NCBI RefSeq assembly: GCF_019645855.1
Contig: NZ_CP080999.1
Span: 5,208,001-5,272,000 of the forward strand
Source: Mycobacterium malmoense
Lineage (GTDB): Bacteria > Actinomycetota > Actinomycetes > Mycobacteriales > Mycobacteriaceae
DNA length: 64,000 bases
Reading direction: 5' to 3'
The notes under the pieces are model-generated. The model made no database searches, was not told the DNA's origin, and saw only the letters and a program-made list of their open reading frames with translations. Both the position numbers and the translations under genes were made by a program. This document shows, one piece after another, positions 1 through 8,667 of the stretch. The first letter of the stretch is position 1. Each line of letters opens with the position of its first letter.

Positions 1-628
1 GGCGGCGCCAGCTGCGGGCCGCGACCAGCATCATGATCAGGGCCAGCCCGCCCATCAGCGCCAGGTCGGGTCGGACCAGGACGCTGAATCCGGCGACGAA
101 GGCGAGCGCGCCGATGAATGCCCGGCCGGCCGGGCGGCCCCGCACCGGCTGCGACCAGCACACCATCATCCACCACAGCAATCCCAGGTAGGCCAGCGTC
201 AGCCCGCTCTCCAGGCCGGAGGTGGCGAAGTCGCGCGCCGGCGGCAACGCGACGTACACCAACGCCCCGGCGGGCAGCATGATCGCCCTGCGCCCCCGCA
301 GGCTGGGCGCATACAACCGGCCGGCGCCCAGCATCAGCAGCGCCACGCCCAGCACCGAAAGCGCCAGCGCCAGCGCCAGCGCCACGTACTCCATGCGCAT
401 CGGCCCGCCGACCCAGCTTCCGACGTACATCAGGTAGGTCCACGCCGTGGAGGTGTTCGCCTCCACCCGCTCGCCCTCGTTGAAGACCGGCCCATTACCG
501 GCCAACAGGTTGCGCACCGTGCGCAGCACGATCAGTCCATCGTCGGCGATCCAGCGACGCTGCCAAGCACCCCACGCGAACAGCGCCGCGACCACCGCCA
601 CGCTGATCCACAGGCTGACCCGCACCAC
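1..628 (-). CDS. aftB: Arabinofuranosyltransferase AftB, N-terminal part (runs off the window)
   Basis: Adds the terminal beta-1,2-arabinofuranose units of arabinogalactan from decaprenyl-phospho-arabinose; a polytopic GT-C type membrane enzyme. The visible ~209 residues open with a membrane segment, then an extracytoplasmic loop with the acidic pair in RRWIADDGLIVLRTVRNLL, followed by more membrane segments. The sequence tracks M. tuberculosis Rv3805c closely (recalled). The C-terminal two thirds lie outside the window. I placed the start at the GTG corresponding to the M. tuberculosis start (MVRVSLW); the frame stays open upstream to GTG 697 or TTG 732, so a longer N terminus is possible. 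It lies downstream of ubiA, which makes the precursor of its donor. Confidence 0.88.
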   Translation of the reverse strand, partial: MVRVSLWISVAVVAALFAWGAWQRRWIADDGLIVLRTVRNLLAGNGPVFNEGERVEANTSTAWTYLMYVGSWVGGPMRMEYVALALALALSVLGVALLMLGAGRLYAPSLRGRRAIMLPAGALVYVALPPARDFATSGLESGLTLAYLGLLWWMMVCWSQPVRGRPAGRAFIGALAFVAGFSVLVRPDLALMGGLALIMMLVAARSWRR

Positions 629-737
629 GGTGTCGTACGGGAACAGGATCCTTCCGAGGGGCCGACCCGCCCACCTGACCACGGGACGTCGGCGCACCAA
701 GGTGCGGTTCAGGCCCTTGAGGGCAGCCAGTCTCGGG

Positions 738-1646
738 CTAGCCGAAGGCAACGGCGGCCCCAACTGTCGCGATCCACGCCAGCGCCAACAGCTGCAACAC
801 CCGGTCACGCAAAGCAATGTCTTCGGGCTCCCCGGCCAGCCCGCCGTCGACGTCGACCGCGTAACGCAGGATGGCGATGGTGAACGGGACCATCGACACC
901 GCGAACCAGGATCCCGAATGCCGGTCACGCTCGAACGCCCACAGCCCGTAGCACACCACCACCGCCGTGGCCGACAACGTCCACACGAATCGCAGGTAGG
1001 TGCTGGTGTAGCTCTCCAAGGCCTTGCGTATCTTGGCGCCGGTGCGCTCGGCCAGCTGCAGCTCGGCATAACGTTTGCCGGCCACCATGAACAGTGACCC
1101 GAAGGCGACGAACAGCAAGAACCACTGCGACAGTGGGATATCGGTGGCCGCACCCCCGGCGATCGCCCGGAGCAGAAACCCCGACGACACGATGCAGATG
1201 TCCATCACCGCTTGGTGTTTGAGGCCGAAGCAGTACCCCAGCTGCATGCCGAGGTAGACGGCCATCACCAGCGCTAGGTTGGGTGTCAGCCACCACGAGA
1301 TAGCCAGCGAGGCCGCCGCCAGCACCAACGCCAGGCTGTAGGCCAGCCACTCGGGCACCACACCGGCCGCGATGGGGCGGAACCTCTTGGTGGGGTGCTC
1401 CCGGTCGGCCTCGACGTCGCGCACGTCGTTGACCAGGTATGTCGACGAGGCCGCCAGGCAGAACACCACGAAAGCCACGGACACCTTGGTCAACACCTCG
1501 GCGTAGTCGTAGCGGACCGGACCGCCCAGGGCGGCCAGGGGCGCTGCCAGCACGATCACGTTCTTCACCCACTGCCGCGGGCGGACCGCCTTGACCACCC
1601 CGACGATCAGGTTCGCCGGAGGTCCGGTCACCACGTCTTCACTCAT
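738..1646 (-). CDS. ubiA: Decaprenyl-phosphate phosphoribosyltransferase (DPPR synthase)
   Basis: UbiA-superfamily membrane prenyltransferase. It transfers 5-phosphoribose from PRPP to decaprenyl phosphate, the first committed step to decaprenyl-phospho-arabinose, donor for arabinogalactan and lipoarabinomannan. The 302-residue protein carries the aspartate-rich motif NDVRDVEADREHPTKRF (about residues 73-89) and multiple hydrophobic helices. Start chosen at ATG 1646 because AAAGG lies 9 bases upstream and it matches the M. tuberculosis protein start (MSEDVV); an in-frame TTG at 1655 is the alternative. It follows the PAP2 phosphatase gene by 5 bases, so the two steps of the pathway sit side by side in one operon. 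Confidence 0.95.
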   Translation of the reverse strand: MSEDVVTGPPANLIVGVVKAVRPRQWVKNVIVLAAPLAALGGPVRYDYAEVLTKVSVAFVVFCLAASSTYLVNDVRDVEADREHPTKRFRPIAAGVVPEWLAYSLALVLAAASLAISWWLTPNLALVMAVYLGMQLGYCFGLKHQAVMDICIVSSGFLLRAIAGGAATDIPLSQWFLLFVAFGSLFMVAGKRYAELQLAERTGAKIRKALESYTSTYLRFVWTLSATAVVVCYGLWAFERDRHSGSWFAVSMVPFTIAILRYAVDVDGGLAGEPEDIALRDRVLQLLALAWIATVGAAVAFG

Positions 1647-1651
1647 TCGGC

Positions 1652-2188
1652 TCAACCTTTCCCCTCAAGCCAGAGTGCAAGGCGCGCGACCGCGGCGCCG
1701 AGCGCCACGCCGAAGGCCACGTCGCTGGGATAGTGCACCCCCAACAGCATCCGCGACAGCGCCATCGGGGGGACCAGCACCGCGGGGCCCATTCCGCTGG
1801 GCAGCCCGGCGGCCCGGCCCATCAGGATGGCCGCGGCCGTGGTGGAGGAGGCATGCGCCGACGGGAAGCTCAGCCGGCTGGGCGTGCCGACATGCACGGC
1901 GACGGCGGGATGATGCGGCCGTTGGCGCCGCACCAGCCGCTTGACCAGCACGGCGGTCGCGTGTGCGGCGAACGCTCCGGCACCGGCCACCAGCCACTCC
2001 CGGCGGCGCCGCGGCACCGCGATCGCGCCAAGCAGCGACACGGCCAGCCAGCCGATGCTGTGCTCGCCGAAGTAGGACAGTCCGCGCGCCGTGGCCAGCA
2101 CACCCGGGCGGTCGGCCAGCGCCGACTGGACGGCCACCAGCACGACCACCTCGCCGCGCGGCGCCTCCGAAAGAGGTGCCTCAGGCAT
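1652..2188 (-). CDS. PAP2-family membrane phosphatase, probable DPPR phosphatase (Rv3807c type)
   Basis: Predicted to dephosphorylate decaprenyl-phosphoryl-5-phosphoribose between the UbiA and DprE1/DprE2 steps; this assignment comes from the family and the operon context. The 178-residue protein has the three PAP2 blocks: KRLVRRQRP (KX6RP) near residue 83, SFPSAHAS near residue 107 with the catalytic His region, and SRMLLGVHYPSDV near residue 144 with the nucleophile His. Hydrophobic segments lie between the motifs. The start overlaps the 3' end of glfT2 by 8 bases, consistent with translational coupling. Confidence 0.9.
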   Translation of the reverse strand: MPEAPLSEAPRGEVVVLVAVQSALADRPGVLATARGLSYFGEHSIGWLAVSLLGAIAVPRRRREWLVAGAGAFAAHATAVLVKRLVRRQRPHHPAVAVHVGTPSRLSFPSAHASSTTAAAILMGRAAGLPSGMGPAVLVPPMALSRMLLGVHYPSDVAFGVALGAAVARLALWLEGKG

Positions 2189-4091
2189 GCTTTGGCTCTG
2201 TGCCGACCGCTGGCTCCGCCGCTGGCAACAACGCCGTCTCCCACTTCTGCTGGCTGGACAGCACGGGCAGCGCGTCCCGGTACACCCTGCGCATCTCGTC
2301 GAACCGGCTCGCGAGCCGACGCTGCCGGCGCAGCGACTTGAGCAGCAGCGAGAACATCTTGCGCCGGTCGCGCTGCCGGTAGACCACCCCGCAGCCGTCG
2401 GCCGTCGTGACCGTGACCCCGTCGACCGTGCACAGCCGGAACCAGCGCGCGTCCTGGGTCGGCACGTTGTACTCCGGGCGCCGGTGGGCCTCCGGGTCGG
2501 CCCTGGTCAGGTTGTGCGAGATCCCGCGGACCAACCGATAACCGACGGATAGCGGGTTCACCGGTGGCTTCATCGCCTTGGTCATGTGCCGCGGCGCCGG
2601 CAGTTCGCTGGCCGCCGGAAGCACAACGGCGTCCGGGTAGTCCTTGCGCATGCGGTGCACTTCCGGCAGCGCGGTTTCCAGGATCGAGAAGATGTGTTCG
2701 GGGCCGGCCAGGAAATCGTCGATCGCCCTGTTCTGGATCGCCACGGTCGAATACTCAAGGCAGGCAAGGTGTTTCAGCGTTGCCTTGAGGTGGCTGCGGA
2801 CCAGGCCGGTGACGTCACCGTCCCAGTGCATCGCCGCGACCACCAGCCGGTTACGCAGGTGGAAGTAGGCCTGCCAGTCGATGGCGTCGTCCTTGTCGCT
2901 CCAGGCCATGTGCCAGATCGCCGCGCCGGGCAGCGTGACCGTCGGATACCCGCGTTCGGCGGCCCGCAGGCCGTAGTCGGCGTCGTCCCACTTGATGAAC
3001 AGCGGCAGCGGCTGTCCCAGTTCCTCGGCGACCTGCCGCGGGATCATGCACGTCCACCAGCCGTTGTAGTCGACGTCGATGCGGCGGTGCAGCAGCTTGC
3101 TCTTGTCTTCGGTGTCGCTCAGCGGGTACTCGGCGAAATTGTGGTCGTACTCGGCGTGCGGCGCCGCGGTCCACATGAAGTTCGACCGGTCCACCACCTC
3201 GCCCATGATGTGCAGGTGCGACGGCTCCTGCAGGTTGAGCATCTGCCCGCCCACCAGCATCGGGCTCTTGGCGAAGCGGTGCATGGCCAACACCCGCAGG
3301 ATCGAGTCCGGCTCGATGCGGATGTCGTCGTCCATGAACAGGATCTGTTGGCAGTCGGTGTTTTTCAGCGCCTCGTACATCACCCTGCTGTAGCCGCCGG
3401 AACCGCCGAGGTTGGGCTGGTCGTGGATGGACAGCCGATTGCCCAGCCGGGCCGCGGCGGCGGGGAAGTTGGGATGGTCGCGCACCTTGCGGACGCCTTG
3501 GTCGGGCACGATCACCGCCCCGATCACCTCGTCCACCAACGGATCCGCGGTGAGTTCGGCCAGCGCGTTGGCGCAGTCCGCGGGGCGGTTGAACGTCGGG
3601 ATGCCGACGGCGACGTTGGCCGTGCCCGGGGCGGGCTCGGTCGCATACCAGCCGCCGCTGCGCAGCGTGACCGCGGTGTCGGTGGTGATGTCGAACCAGA
3701 TCCAGCCGCCGTCCTCGAACGGCTGCAGCCCCACCTCGATCTCGACGACGGCGGGCTCGTCGTCGGTGCCGGCGAACTGACAGCCCTGGACGAAGATGCG
3801 CGCGCCCGTGGCCTTGGTGCGGTAGACGTCGACGCGCCCGGTCCCGGTCACCTCCACCCGCAGCACCACCGACGTGCATATCGTCCAGCGTCGCCAGTAG
3901 CTGGCCGGGAATGCGTTGAAGTAGGTGGCGAACGACACCTCGGACTCCGCGCCGATCTGCAGCGAGGTGCGCGTCGTCGCATGGGCGCGCCGGGCGTTGG
4001 TGGTCGACTCCTCGAGGTAGAGCTTGCGCACGTCGAGGGGTTCGCCCGGACGGGGCAGGATGATTCGGGACAGGAGGCTGACGGCGGTCAT
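2181..4091 (-). CDS. glfT2: Bifunctional galactofuranosyltransferase GlfT2
   Basis: Polymerises the galactan of arabinogalactan with alternating beta-1,5 and beta-1,6 linkages from UDP-galactofuranose. At 636 residues it has the usual family length: an N-terminal beta-sandwich, a GT2 catalytic domain with the DXD motif in FMDDDIRIEPDS, the catalytic acidic motif WDDADYG and the metal-binding region HMAWSDKD, then a helical C-terminal domain. The ATG overlaps the glf stop in an ATGA junction (4088-4091). The glf side of this junction is occupied by three tandem 57-bp repeats, so donor synthesis and use remain coupled across a repeat array. Confidence 0.97.
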   Translation of the reverse strand: MTAVSLLSRIILPRPGEPLDVRKLYLEESTTNARRAHATTRTSLQIGAESEVSFATYFNAFPASYWRRWTICTSVVLRVEVTGTGRVDVYRTKATGARIFVQGCQFAGTDDEPAVVEIEVGLQPFEDGGWIWFDITTDTAVTLRSGGWYATEPAPGTANVAVGIPTFNRPADCANALAELTADPLVDEVIGAVIVPDQGVRKVRDHPNFPAAAARLGNRLSIHDQPNLGGSGGYSRVMYEALKNTDCQQILFMDDDIRIEPDSILRVLAMHRFAKSPMLVGGQMLNLQEPSHLHIMGEVVDRSNFMWTAAPHAEYDHNFAEYPLSDTEDKSKLLHRRIDVDYNGWWTCMIPRQVAEELGQPLPLFIKWDDADYGLRAAERGYPTVTLPGAAIWHMAWSDKDDAIDWQAYFHLRNRLVVAAMHWDGDVTGLVRSHLKATLKHLACLEYSTVAIQNRAIDDFLAGPEHIFSILETALPEVHRMRKDYPDAVVLPAASELPAPRHMTKAMKPPVNPLSVGYRLVRGISHNLTRADPEAHRRPEYNVPTQDARWFRLCTVDGVTVTTADGCGVVYRQRDRRKMFSLLLKSLRRQRRLASRFDEMRRVYRDALPVLSSQQKWETALLPAAEPAVGTEPKHA

Positions 4092-5452
4092 TGGCGCGCG
4101 CCTTCCTCGCCGGTCGGCGACGATGCAGGCCGCGCGGCGGCCTGAGGAGAAGCCGACCCATCACCTCGCGCCGGCGACGATGCAGGCCGCGCGGCGGCCT
4201 GAGGAGAAGCCGACCCATCACCTCGCGCCGGCGACGATGCAGGCCGCGTAGCGGCCTGAGGAGAAGCCGACCCATTGTCGAGTGACGTGCCGTCCCGCAG
4301 GTGCGGCCCGAGGACGTTGTCGTACATGTTCAGTGCGCTGGCGATGGCCATGTGCATATCCAGATATTGATAGGTGCCCAGCCGGCCGCCGAAAAGTACC
4401 TTCGACGACGCGGTCTCGGACTTCGCCCGTGCTCGATAGGCGGCCAACAGGGCGCGGTCGGCCTCGGTGTTGATCGGATAGTAGGGCTCGTCGTCGTCCT
4501 CGGCGAACCGGGAGTACTCGCGCATGATCACCGTCTTGTCGATCGGGTAGTCGCGCTCGGGGTGAAAGTGGCGGAACTCGTGGATGCGGGTGTAGGGCAC
4601 GTCGAGGTCGTTGTAGTTCATCACCGGCGTGCCTTGAAAATCCCCAGTGGGCAACACTTCCACCTCAAAGTCCAGGGTGCGCCAGCCCAGCCGGCCTTCG
4701 GCGTAGCCGAAGTAGCGGTCCAGCGGGCCGGTGTAAACGACGGGGGCGTCGGGGCTGTCGGCGCGCAGCCGATCCCGAACGTCGAACCAGTCCGTGTTCA
4801 GCCGCACCTCGATGCGCTCGTCGGCGGCCATGTTCTCTAGCCACGCCGTATAGCCGTCGGCCGGCAGGCCCTCGTAGGTGTCGCTGAAGTACCGGTTGTC
4901 GAACGTGTAGCGCACCGGCAGGCGGGTGATGTTGGCCGCCGGCAATTGCTTGGGGTCGGTCTGCCACTGCTTGGCGGTGTATCCCTTGACGAACGCCTCA
5001 TAGAGCGGCCGGCCGATCAGCGAGATGGCCTTCTCCTCGAAATTGGCGGCGTCGATCGCTGAAATTTCCGAGGCCTGCTCCGCAATCAGCCGCCGGGCTT
5101 CCTGGGGACTGAAGTACTTGCCGAAGAACTGCGACACCAGGCCCAGGCCCATGGGGAACTGGTACGCCTGCCCATTGTGCATCGCGAACACCCGGTGGCG
5201 GTAGTCGGTGAACTCGGTGAACTGCCGCACGTAATCCCAGACCCGCTTGTTAGAGGTGTGGAAGAGGTGGGCGCCGTACTTGTGTACCTCGATGCCGGTC
5301 TGTGGCTCGGCCTCGGAGTAGGCGTTGCCGCCGATGTGCGGGCGCCGTTCGACGATGAGCACGCGTTTCCCGAGCTGGGTGGCCACGCGCTCGGCAATGG
5401 TCAGGCCGAAGAATCCGGAGCCGACGACGAGGAGGTCGAAACGAGCGGTCAT
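4088..5452 (-). CDS. glf: UDP-galactopyranose mutase with a repeat-encoded C-terminal tail
   Basis: FAD enzyme that interconverts UDP-galactopyranose and UDP-galactofuranose, the galactan donor. The N-terminal dinucleotide-binding motif VVGSGFFGLTIAE and the Glf core up to about residue 398 (LNMYDNVLGPHLRDG) match the roughly 400-residue family. This copy is 454 residues: the extra ~55 are a low-complexity tail made of a 19-residue unit repeated nearly three times (SASPQAA...RPASSP), encoded by 57-bp DNA repeats at 4112-4275. The frame stays open through the repeats and ends in the ATGA shared with glfT2. The core should be active; the tail is probably disordered and tolerated (inference). 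A sequence comparison with close relatives would show whether the tail is fixed. Confidence 0.96.
   Translation of the reverse strand: MTARFDLLVVGSGFFGLTIAERVATQLGKRVLIVERRPHIGGNAYSEAEPQTGIEVHKYGAHLFHTSNKRVWDYVRQFTEFTDYRHRVFAMHNGQAYQFPMGLGLVSQFFGKYFSPQEARRLIAEQASEISAIDAANFEEKAISLIGRPLYEAFVKGYTAKQWQTDPKQLPAANITRLPVRYTFDNRYFSDTYEGLPADGYTAWLENMAADERIEVRLNTDWFDVRDRLRADSPDAPVVYTGPLDRYFGYAEGRLGWRTLDFEVEVLPTGDFQGTPVMNYNDLDVPYTRIHEFRHFHPERDYPIDKTVIMREYSRFAEDDDEPYYPINTEADRALLAAYRARAKSETASSKVLFGGRLGTYQYLDMHMAIASALNMYDNVLGPHLRDGTSLDNGSASPQAATRPASSPARGDGSASPQAAARPASSPARGDGSASPQAAARPASSPTGEEGARQ
4112..4275. repeat. Three tandem 57-bp MIRU-like repeats
   Basis: On the plus strand the marker GATGCAGGCCGCG begins at 4122, 4179 and 4236, giving an exact 57-bp period; each unit also contains CCTGAGGAGAAGCCGACCCA. 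The GACGATGCRGGCCGC...GAGGAG pattern resembles mycobacterial interspersed repetitive units, which are known to sit at ATGA stop/start junctions in operons. Here the units lie inside the end of glf and are translated. A related pair is found at 39695-39780. Confidence 0.85.
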
Positions 5453-5720
5453 CGGTTGCTTAGGGTATCCGACCGCGCGGGCCTAACCCATTTGGCGACG
5501 CCACGGGGTCGAGGTTCGGCCAGGTAACGACGGCTTCGGCATGGCGCGACACCGCGGTCACGGCCGGAGCCCCAATTACCTCACGATTCAATATCAGCAC
5601 TCTAGTCACAGCAATCCCACTCGTACCATCGACTCTGTGTGCTTCATGCCGGATACGACGGGCAGGACACGCCGACACAACCGCAGTTCCGATTAGTTGT
5701 CCAGTTCTGAGGAGACTTCC

Positions 5721-6626
5721 GTGCCGAACCGACGCCGACGCAAGCTTTCGACAGCCATGAGCGCGGTCGCCGCCCTGGCAGTGGCGAGTCCTTGCGCATA
5801 CTTCCTTGTTTACGAATCGACCGCGGGCAACAAGCCACCCGAGCACCACGAGTTCAAGCGGGCGGCGATGATGAGCGACCTGCCCGGTGAGCTAGTAGGC
5901 GCGCTGTCACAGGGGCTGTCGCAGTTTGGGATCAACTTGCCCCCGGTGCCCGCCTTGAGCGGGACCGGCGCCAGCACCCCGGGTCTGACGAGTCCCGGGC
6001 TGGGGAGTCCGGGCCTTACCAGCCCGGGCCTGACCAGCCCTGGTCTTACCAGTCCGGGTCTGACTAGCCCAGCTCTGACAAACCCGGGCCTGCCGCCCAC
6101 GACACCGGGGGTCACCACGCCCGGTGCGGTGCCGACGACGCCAGCCGCGGGACTCAACCCGGCGCTATCCAGCCCCGGGCTGACCAGTCCGGCCGGAATC
6201 ACGCCTGGCCTGGGCGGCGCCGGCGAAGTGCCGATCAGCGCGCCGACCGGATTGGACCCGGGCGCCGACGGCACCTACCCGATCCTCGGTGATCCGTCGA
6301 CGCTGGGCGGTTCGTCGCCCATAGCGTCTGGGGGCAGTTCCGGTGGCGGCGGGCTTGTCAACGACTTGATGCAAGCCGCCAACCAGTTGGGCGCCAGCCA
6401 GGCCATCGACCTACTCAAGGGCGTGTTAATGCCGGCGATCATGCAGGGTGTCCAGCAAGGCGGCGGGGCCGCGCCGGGTGCCGCCGGTGCCCTCCCGGGT
6501 GCGGCCGGTGCCCTACCGGGTGCCGCCGCTGCACTGCCGGGCGCGGCCGGTGCCGCGCCGGGTGCCGCCAGCGCCCTGACGGGTGTCGCCGCGCCGGCCG
6601 CGGCCCTCCCGGCATTGCCCCACTAA
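5721..6626 (+). CDS. erp: Exported repetitive protein Erp (PirG)
   Basis: Secreted, cell-surface virulence protein of mycobacteria (family knowledge). The 301-residue product starts with a basic N terminus (PNRRRRKLS) and a hydrophobic signal segment ending near residue 32, then a conserved block (LPGELVGALSQGLSQFGIN). A central run of PGLTS-type pentapeptides follows (about residues 85-125), then a conserved GLVNDLMQAANQLGASQA block and an Ala/Pro-rich tail of GAAGALP repeats. The GTG at 5721 is chosen because GAGGAG lies 6 bases upstream and it matches the known Erp start. It is divergent from glf with a 268-base intergenic stretch (5453-5720), in which I see no clear operator. Confidence 0.95.
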   Translation: MPNRRRRKLSTAMSAVAALAVASPCAYFLVYESTAGNKPPEHHEFKRAAMMSDLPGELVGALSQGLSQFGINLPPVPALSGTGASTPGLTSPGLGSPGLTSPGLTSPGLTSPGLTSPALTNPGLPPTTPGVTTPGAVPTTPAAGLNPALSSPGLTSPAGITPGLGGAGEVPISAPTGLDPGADGTYPILGDPSTLGGSSPIASGGSSGGGGLVNDLMQAANQLGASQAIDLLKGVLMPAIMQGVQQGGGAAPGAAGALPGAAGALPGAAAALPGAAGAAPGAASALTGVAAPAAALPALPH

Positions 6627-6632
6627 AGGCCT

Positions 6633-6733
6633 GAAAGAGCCTGTCCCCCGACGGCACCGCAGAGTCGCATGGCGCCGGGTCCTAGCAACCCGTCCAGCAA
6701 CTACCTCTCTGCGGTGCCGTCGAACAGGCTTTC
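6633..6733. terminator. Long inverted repeat downstream of erp
   Basis: Perfect 16-bp arms CGACGGCACCGCAGAG (6649-6664) and its complement (6707-6722) extend outward with small gaps (GAAAG..CCTGT at 6633-6644 against 6723-6733). A 42-base loop separates the perfect arms. It lies between the erp stop and the amidase start. It could terminate erp transcription, but there is no T-tract and the arms are long, so a relic of a small mobile element is possible. Confidence 0.6.
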
Positions 6734-6801
6734 GTGGACTTTTTGGCGCACATATCGTGTCGCCTCATAAATAACAATAGAAACACAAGTAACATCGGCT
6801 G

Positions 6802-8484
6802 GTGTCGTCCCGCAGTCGCGCGCCAACGATGTTGCTCACCGCCATCGCGGCGACCGTCGTCATCGTCTCGTGGGTGGACGACGCGACACGCGGTCGCGGA
6901 GCACCCGAACCGTCGCCGGCCCGCGACACCCAACTCGCCGAGCAGCCGTTGGTCGGGCTCGGCGGCGGCGTCACGGTTCGCGAACTCACGCAAGGCAAAC
7001 CGTTTTCATTGGTCGCGCTCACCGGTGACCTCGCCGGCACCTCCACCCGGGTGCGCGCAAAACGCCCCGACGGCTCGTGGGGACCCTGGTATCAGACCGA
7101 GTACGAGACCGCGGCCCCCGACCCGGCGGGCGCGGCCGGGTCGGCCGGACCGGCCGAGGGCCCCCGCAGCACCGATCCGGTGTTCGTCGGCGCCACCACG
7201 ACCGTGCAGATCGCGGTCACCCGCCCGATCGATGCGCCGGTGACCCTGGGGGCACGCCCCGACGAGGCCGGGGGATCCCCACCCGCTGGCGGGGGACCGT
7301 CGGAGACGGACCGTCTGGGATATAGGCCGGTGTCCAAGGAACAGCCCTTCGGGCAGAACATCTCCGCGATCCTCATCTCACCGCCGCAAGCGCCGGCGAA
7401 AACGCCTTGGACGCCGCCGGCCGGAGTCATGATGCCGGGCCAACCGCCGGCCATCATCAGCCGAGCCGAATGGGGCGCCGACGAGTCCCTGCGATGCGGT
7501 ACTCCACAGTACGACAACGGGATTCGGGCTGCGGTCGTTCACCACACCGCGGGCAGCAACGACTACTCGCCGCTGGAATCGGCCGGCATCGTCAAGGCCA
7601 TCTACACCTATCACAGCAAGACCCTGGGCTGGTGCGACATCGCCTACAACGCGCTGGTCGACAAATACGGCCAGGTGTTCGAGGGCAGCGCCGGAGGACT
7701 CACCAAGGCGGTCGAGGGCTTCCACACCGGCGGATTCAACCGCAACACCTGGGGTGTGGCGATGATCGGCAACTTCGACGACGTGCCGCCGACGCCGATG
7801 CAGCTGCGAACTGTGGGCCGGCTGCTTGGTTGGCGGCTGGGCATGGATGGCGTGGACCCCAAGGGCACGGTCGCGCTGGAGTCGGCCGGTAGCCATTACA
7901 CCACCTTCGCGGCCGGCACCATAGCGAACTTGCCCACCATCTTCACCCACCGCGACGTCGGAAACACCGATTGTCCGGGCAATGCCGCCTACGCCCTGAT
8001 GGACGAAATCCGGGATATCGCAGCGCATTTCAACGATCCGCCCGAAGAGCTGATCAAGGCGCTGGAGGGCGGCGCCATCTACGAGCACTGGCAGGCGATC
8101 GGCGGCATGAACAGTGTCCTTGGCTCACCGACCTCACCGGAAGACAACGCCGAAGGCGACGCCCGCTACGTCACCTTCGTCAAGGGCGCGATGTACTGGT
8201 CACCCGAAACCGGCGCCCAACCGGTCACCGGCGCCATCTACGACGCCTGGGCCTCGCTGAGCTACGAACGGGGTCCGCTTGGTTTGCCGACCAGCGCGGA
8301 AATACAAGAGCCGCTGCAGGTCACGCAGAATTTCCAGCACGGAACCCTCAACTACGAGCGGCTCACCGGAAACATCACCGAGGTGGTCGACGGGATCACG
8401 ACGCCGCTGTCGACACAAATCCCCAGCGGCCCGACGGTGCCGCCCGAACACTTCTCGCTACCGACCCACCCGGCCGCCACGTAA
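6802..8484 (+). CDS. Secreted N-acetylmuramoyl-L-alanine amidase with LGFP repeats (Rv3811 type)
   Basis: Predicted zinc amidase of the PGRP/amidase-2 fold that cleaves between muramic acid and the stem peptide in the cell wall. The 560-residue protein has an N-terminal signal/anchor (about residues 8-24) and a low-complexity linker. The amidase domain covers about residues 215-410, with the first zinc His in AAVVHHTAG near 243, EGFHTGGFN near 307 and the THRD...CPG block near 381. C-terminal LGFP-type repeats (VLGSPTSPE, PLGLPTSAE) are typical of wall anchoring. The start is a GTG with little Shine-Dalgarno support. The linker contains an in-frame palindromic GC insertion at 7270-7297. The last 31 bases of coding sequence before the stop are duplicated at 19176-19207. 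Confidence 0.9.
   Translation: MSSRSRAPTMLLTAIAATVVIVSWVDDATRGRGAPEPSPARDTQLAEQPLVGLGGGVTVRELTQGKPFSLVALTGDLAGTSTRVRAKRPDGSWGPWYQTEYETAAPDPAGAAGSAGPAEGPRSTDPVFVGATTTVQIAVTRPIDAPVTLGARPDEAGGSPPAGGGPSETDRLGYRPVSKEQPFGQNISAILISPPQAPAKTPWTPPAGVMMPGQPPAIISRAEWGADESLRCGTPQYDNGIRAAVVHHTAGSNDYSPLESAGIVKAIYTYHSKTLGWCDIAYNALVDKYGQVFEGSAGGLTKAVEGFHTGGFNRNTWGVAMIGNFDDVPPTPMQLRTVGRLLGWRLGMDGVDPKGTVALESAGSHYTTFAAGTIANLPTIFTHRDVGNTDCPGNAAYALMDEIRDIAAHFNDPPEELIKALEGGAIYEHWQAIGGMNSVLGSPTSPEDNAEGDARYVTFVKGAMYWSPETGAQPVTGAIYDAWASLSYERGPLGLPTSAEIQEPLQVTQNFQHGTLNYERLTGNITEVVDGITTPLSTQIPSGPTVPPEHFSLPTHPAAT
7270..7297. repeat. Short GC palindrome inside the amidase gene
   Basis: The stretch GGGGATCCCCACCCGCTGGC followed by GGGGGACC folds into a CCCGC/GCGGG hairpin and is translated in frame as GGSPPAGGG within the low-complexity linker. 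A closely similar element is in the gene at 24306-25880 (25183-25210). Confidence 0.5.
8450..8480. repeat. Left copy of the direct repeat flanking the NO-related block
   Basis: The final 31 bases of amidase coding sequence before its last codons (starts ACTTCTCGCTACC, ends CGGCCGCCAC) recur at 19176-19207 with one substitution and one extra base. The two copies bracket the 8668-19023 gene block, as attachment-site or duplication repeats would. Confidence 0.6.
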
Positions 8485-8667
8485 CGCACACGGCGGCGCG
8501 CGCGATCGCATCGTCAATCAGCCAACACCACAACGTATTCCGCGCAGCGACATTGGTTTCCAAACGGCCGCGGGTTGTTCTCAATTGACGCTAATCCGAT
8601 GTAGGGTGGCTTCGTCGCGTGTTAGATACCTGCCGATGCGTCTCCCGACGCGAAAGAGGTCGTCGCC

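Noticed and set aside
5980..6110. Tandem repeats in erp as a possible CRISPR-like array
   Set aside because: The repeats are 15-base codon repeats encoding PGLTS in frame, the known Erp repeat region; there are no spacers.
8485..8667. A third copy of the TTTACA...TGTAAA element before norB
   Set aside because: CACAACGTATT near 8530 resembles part of it, but there is no second half-site.
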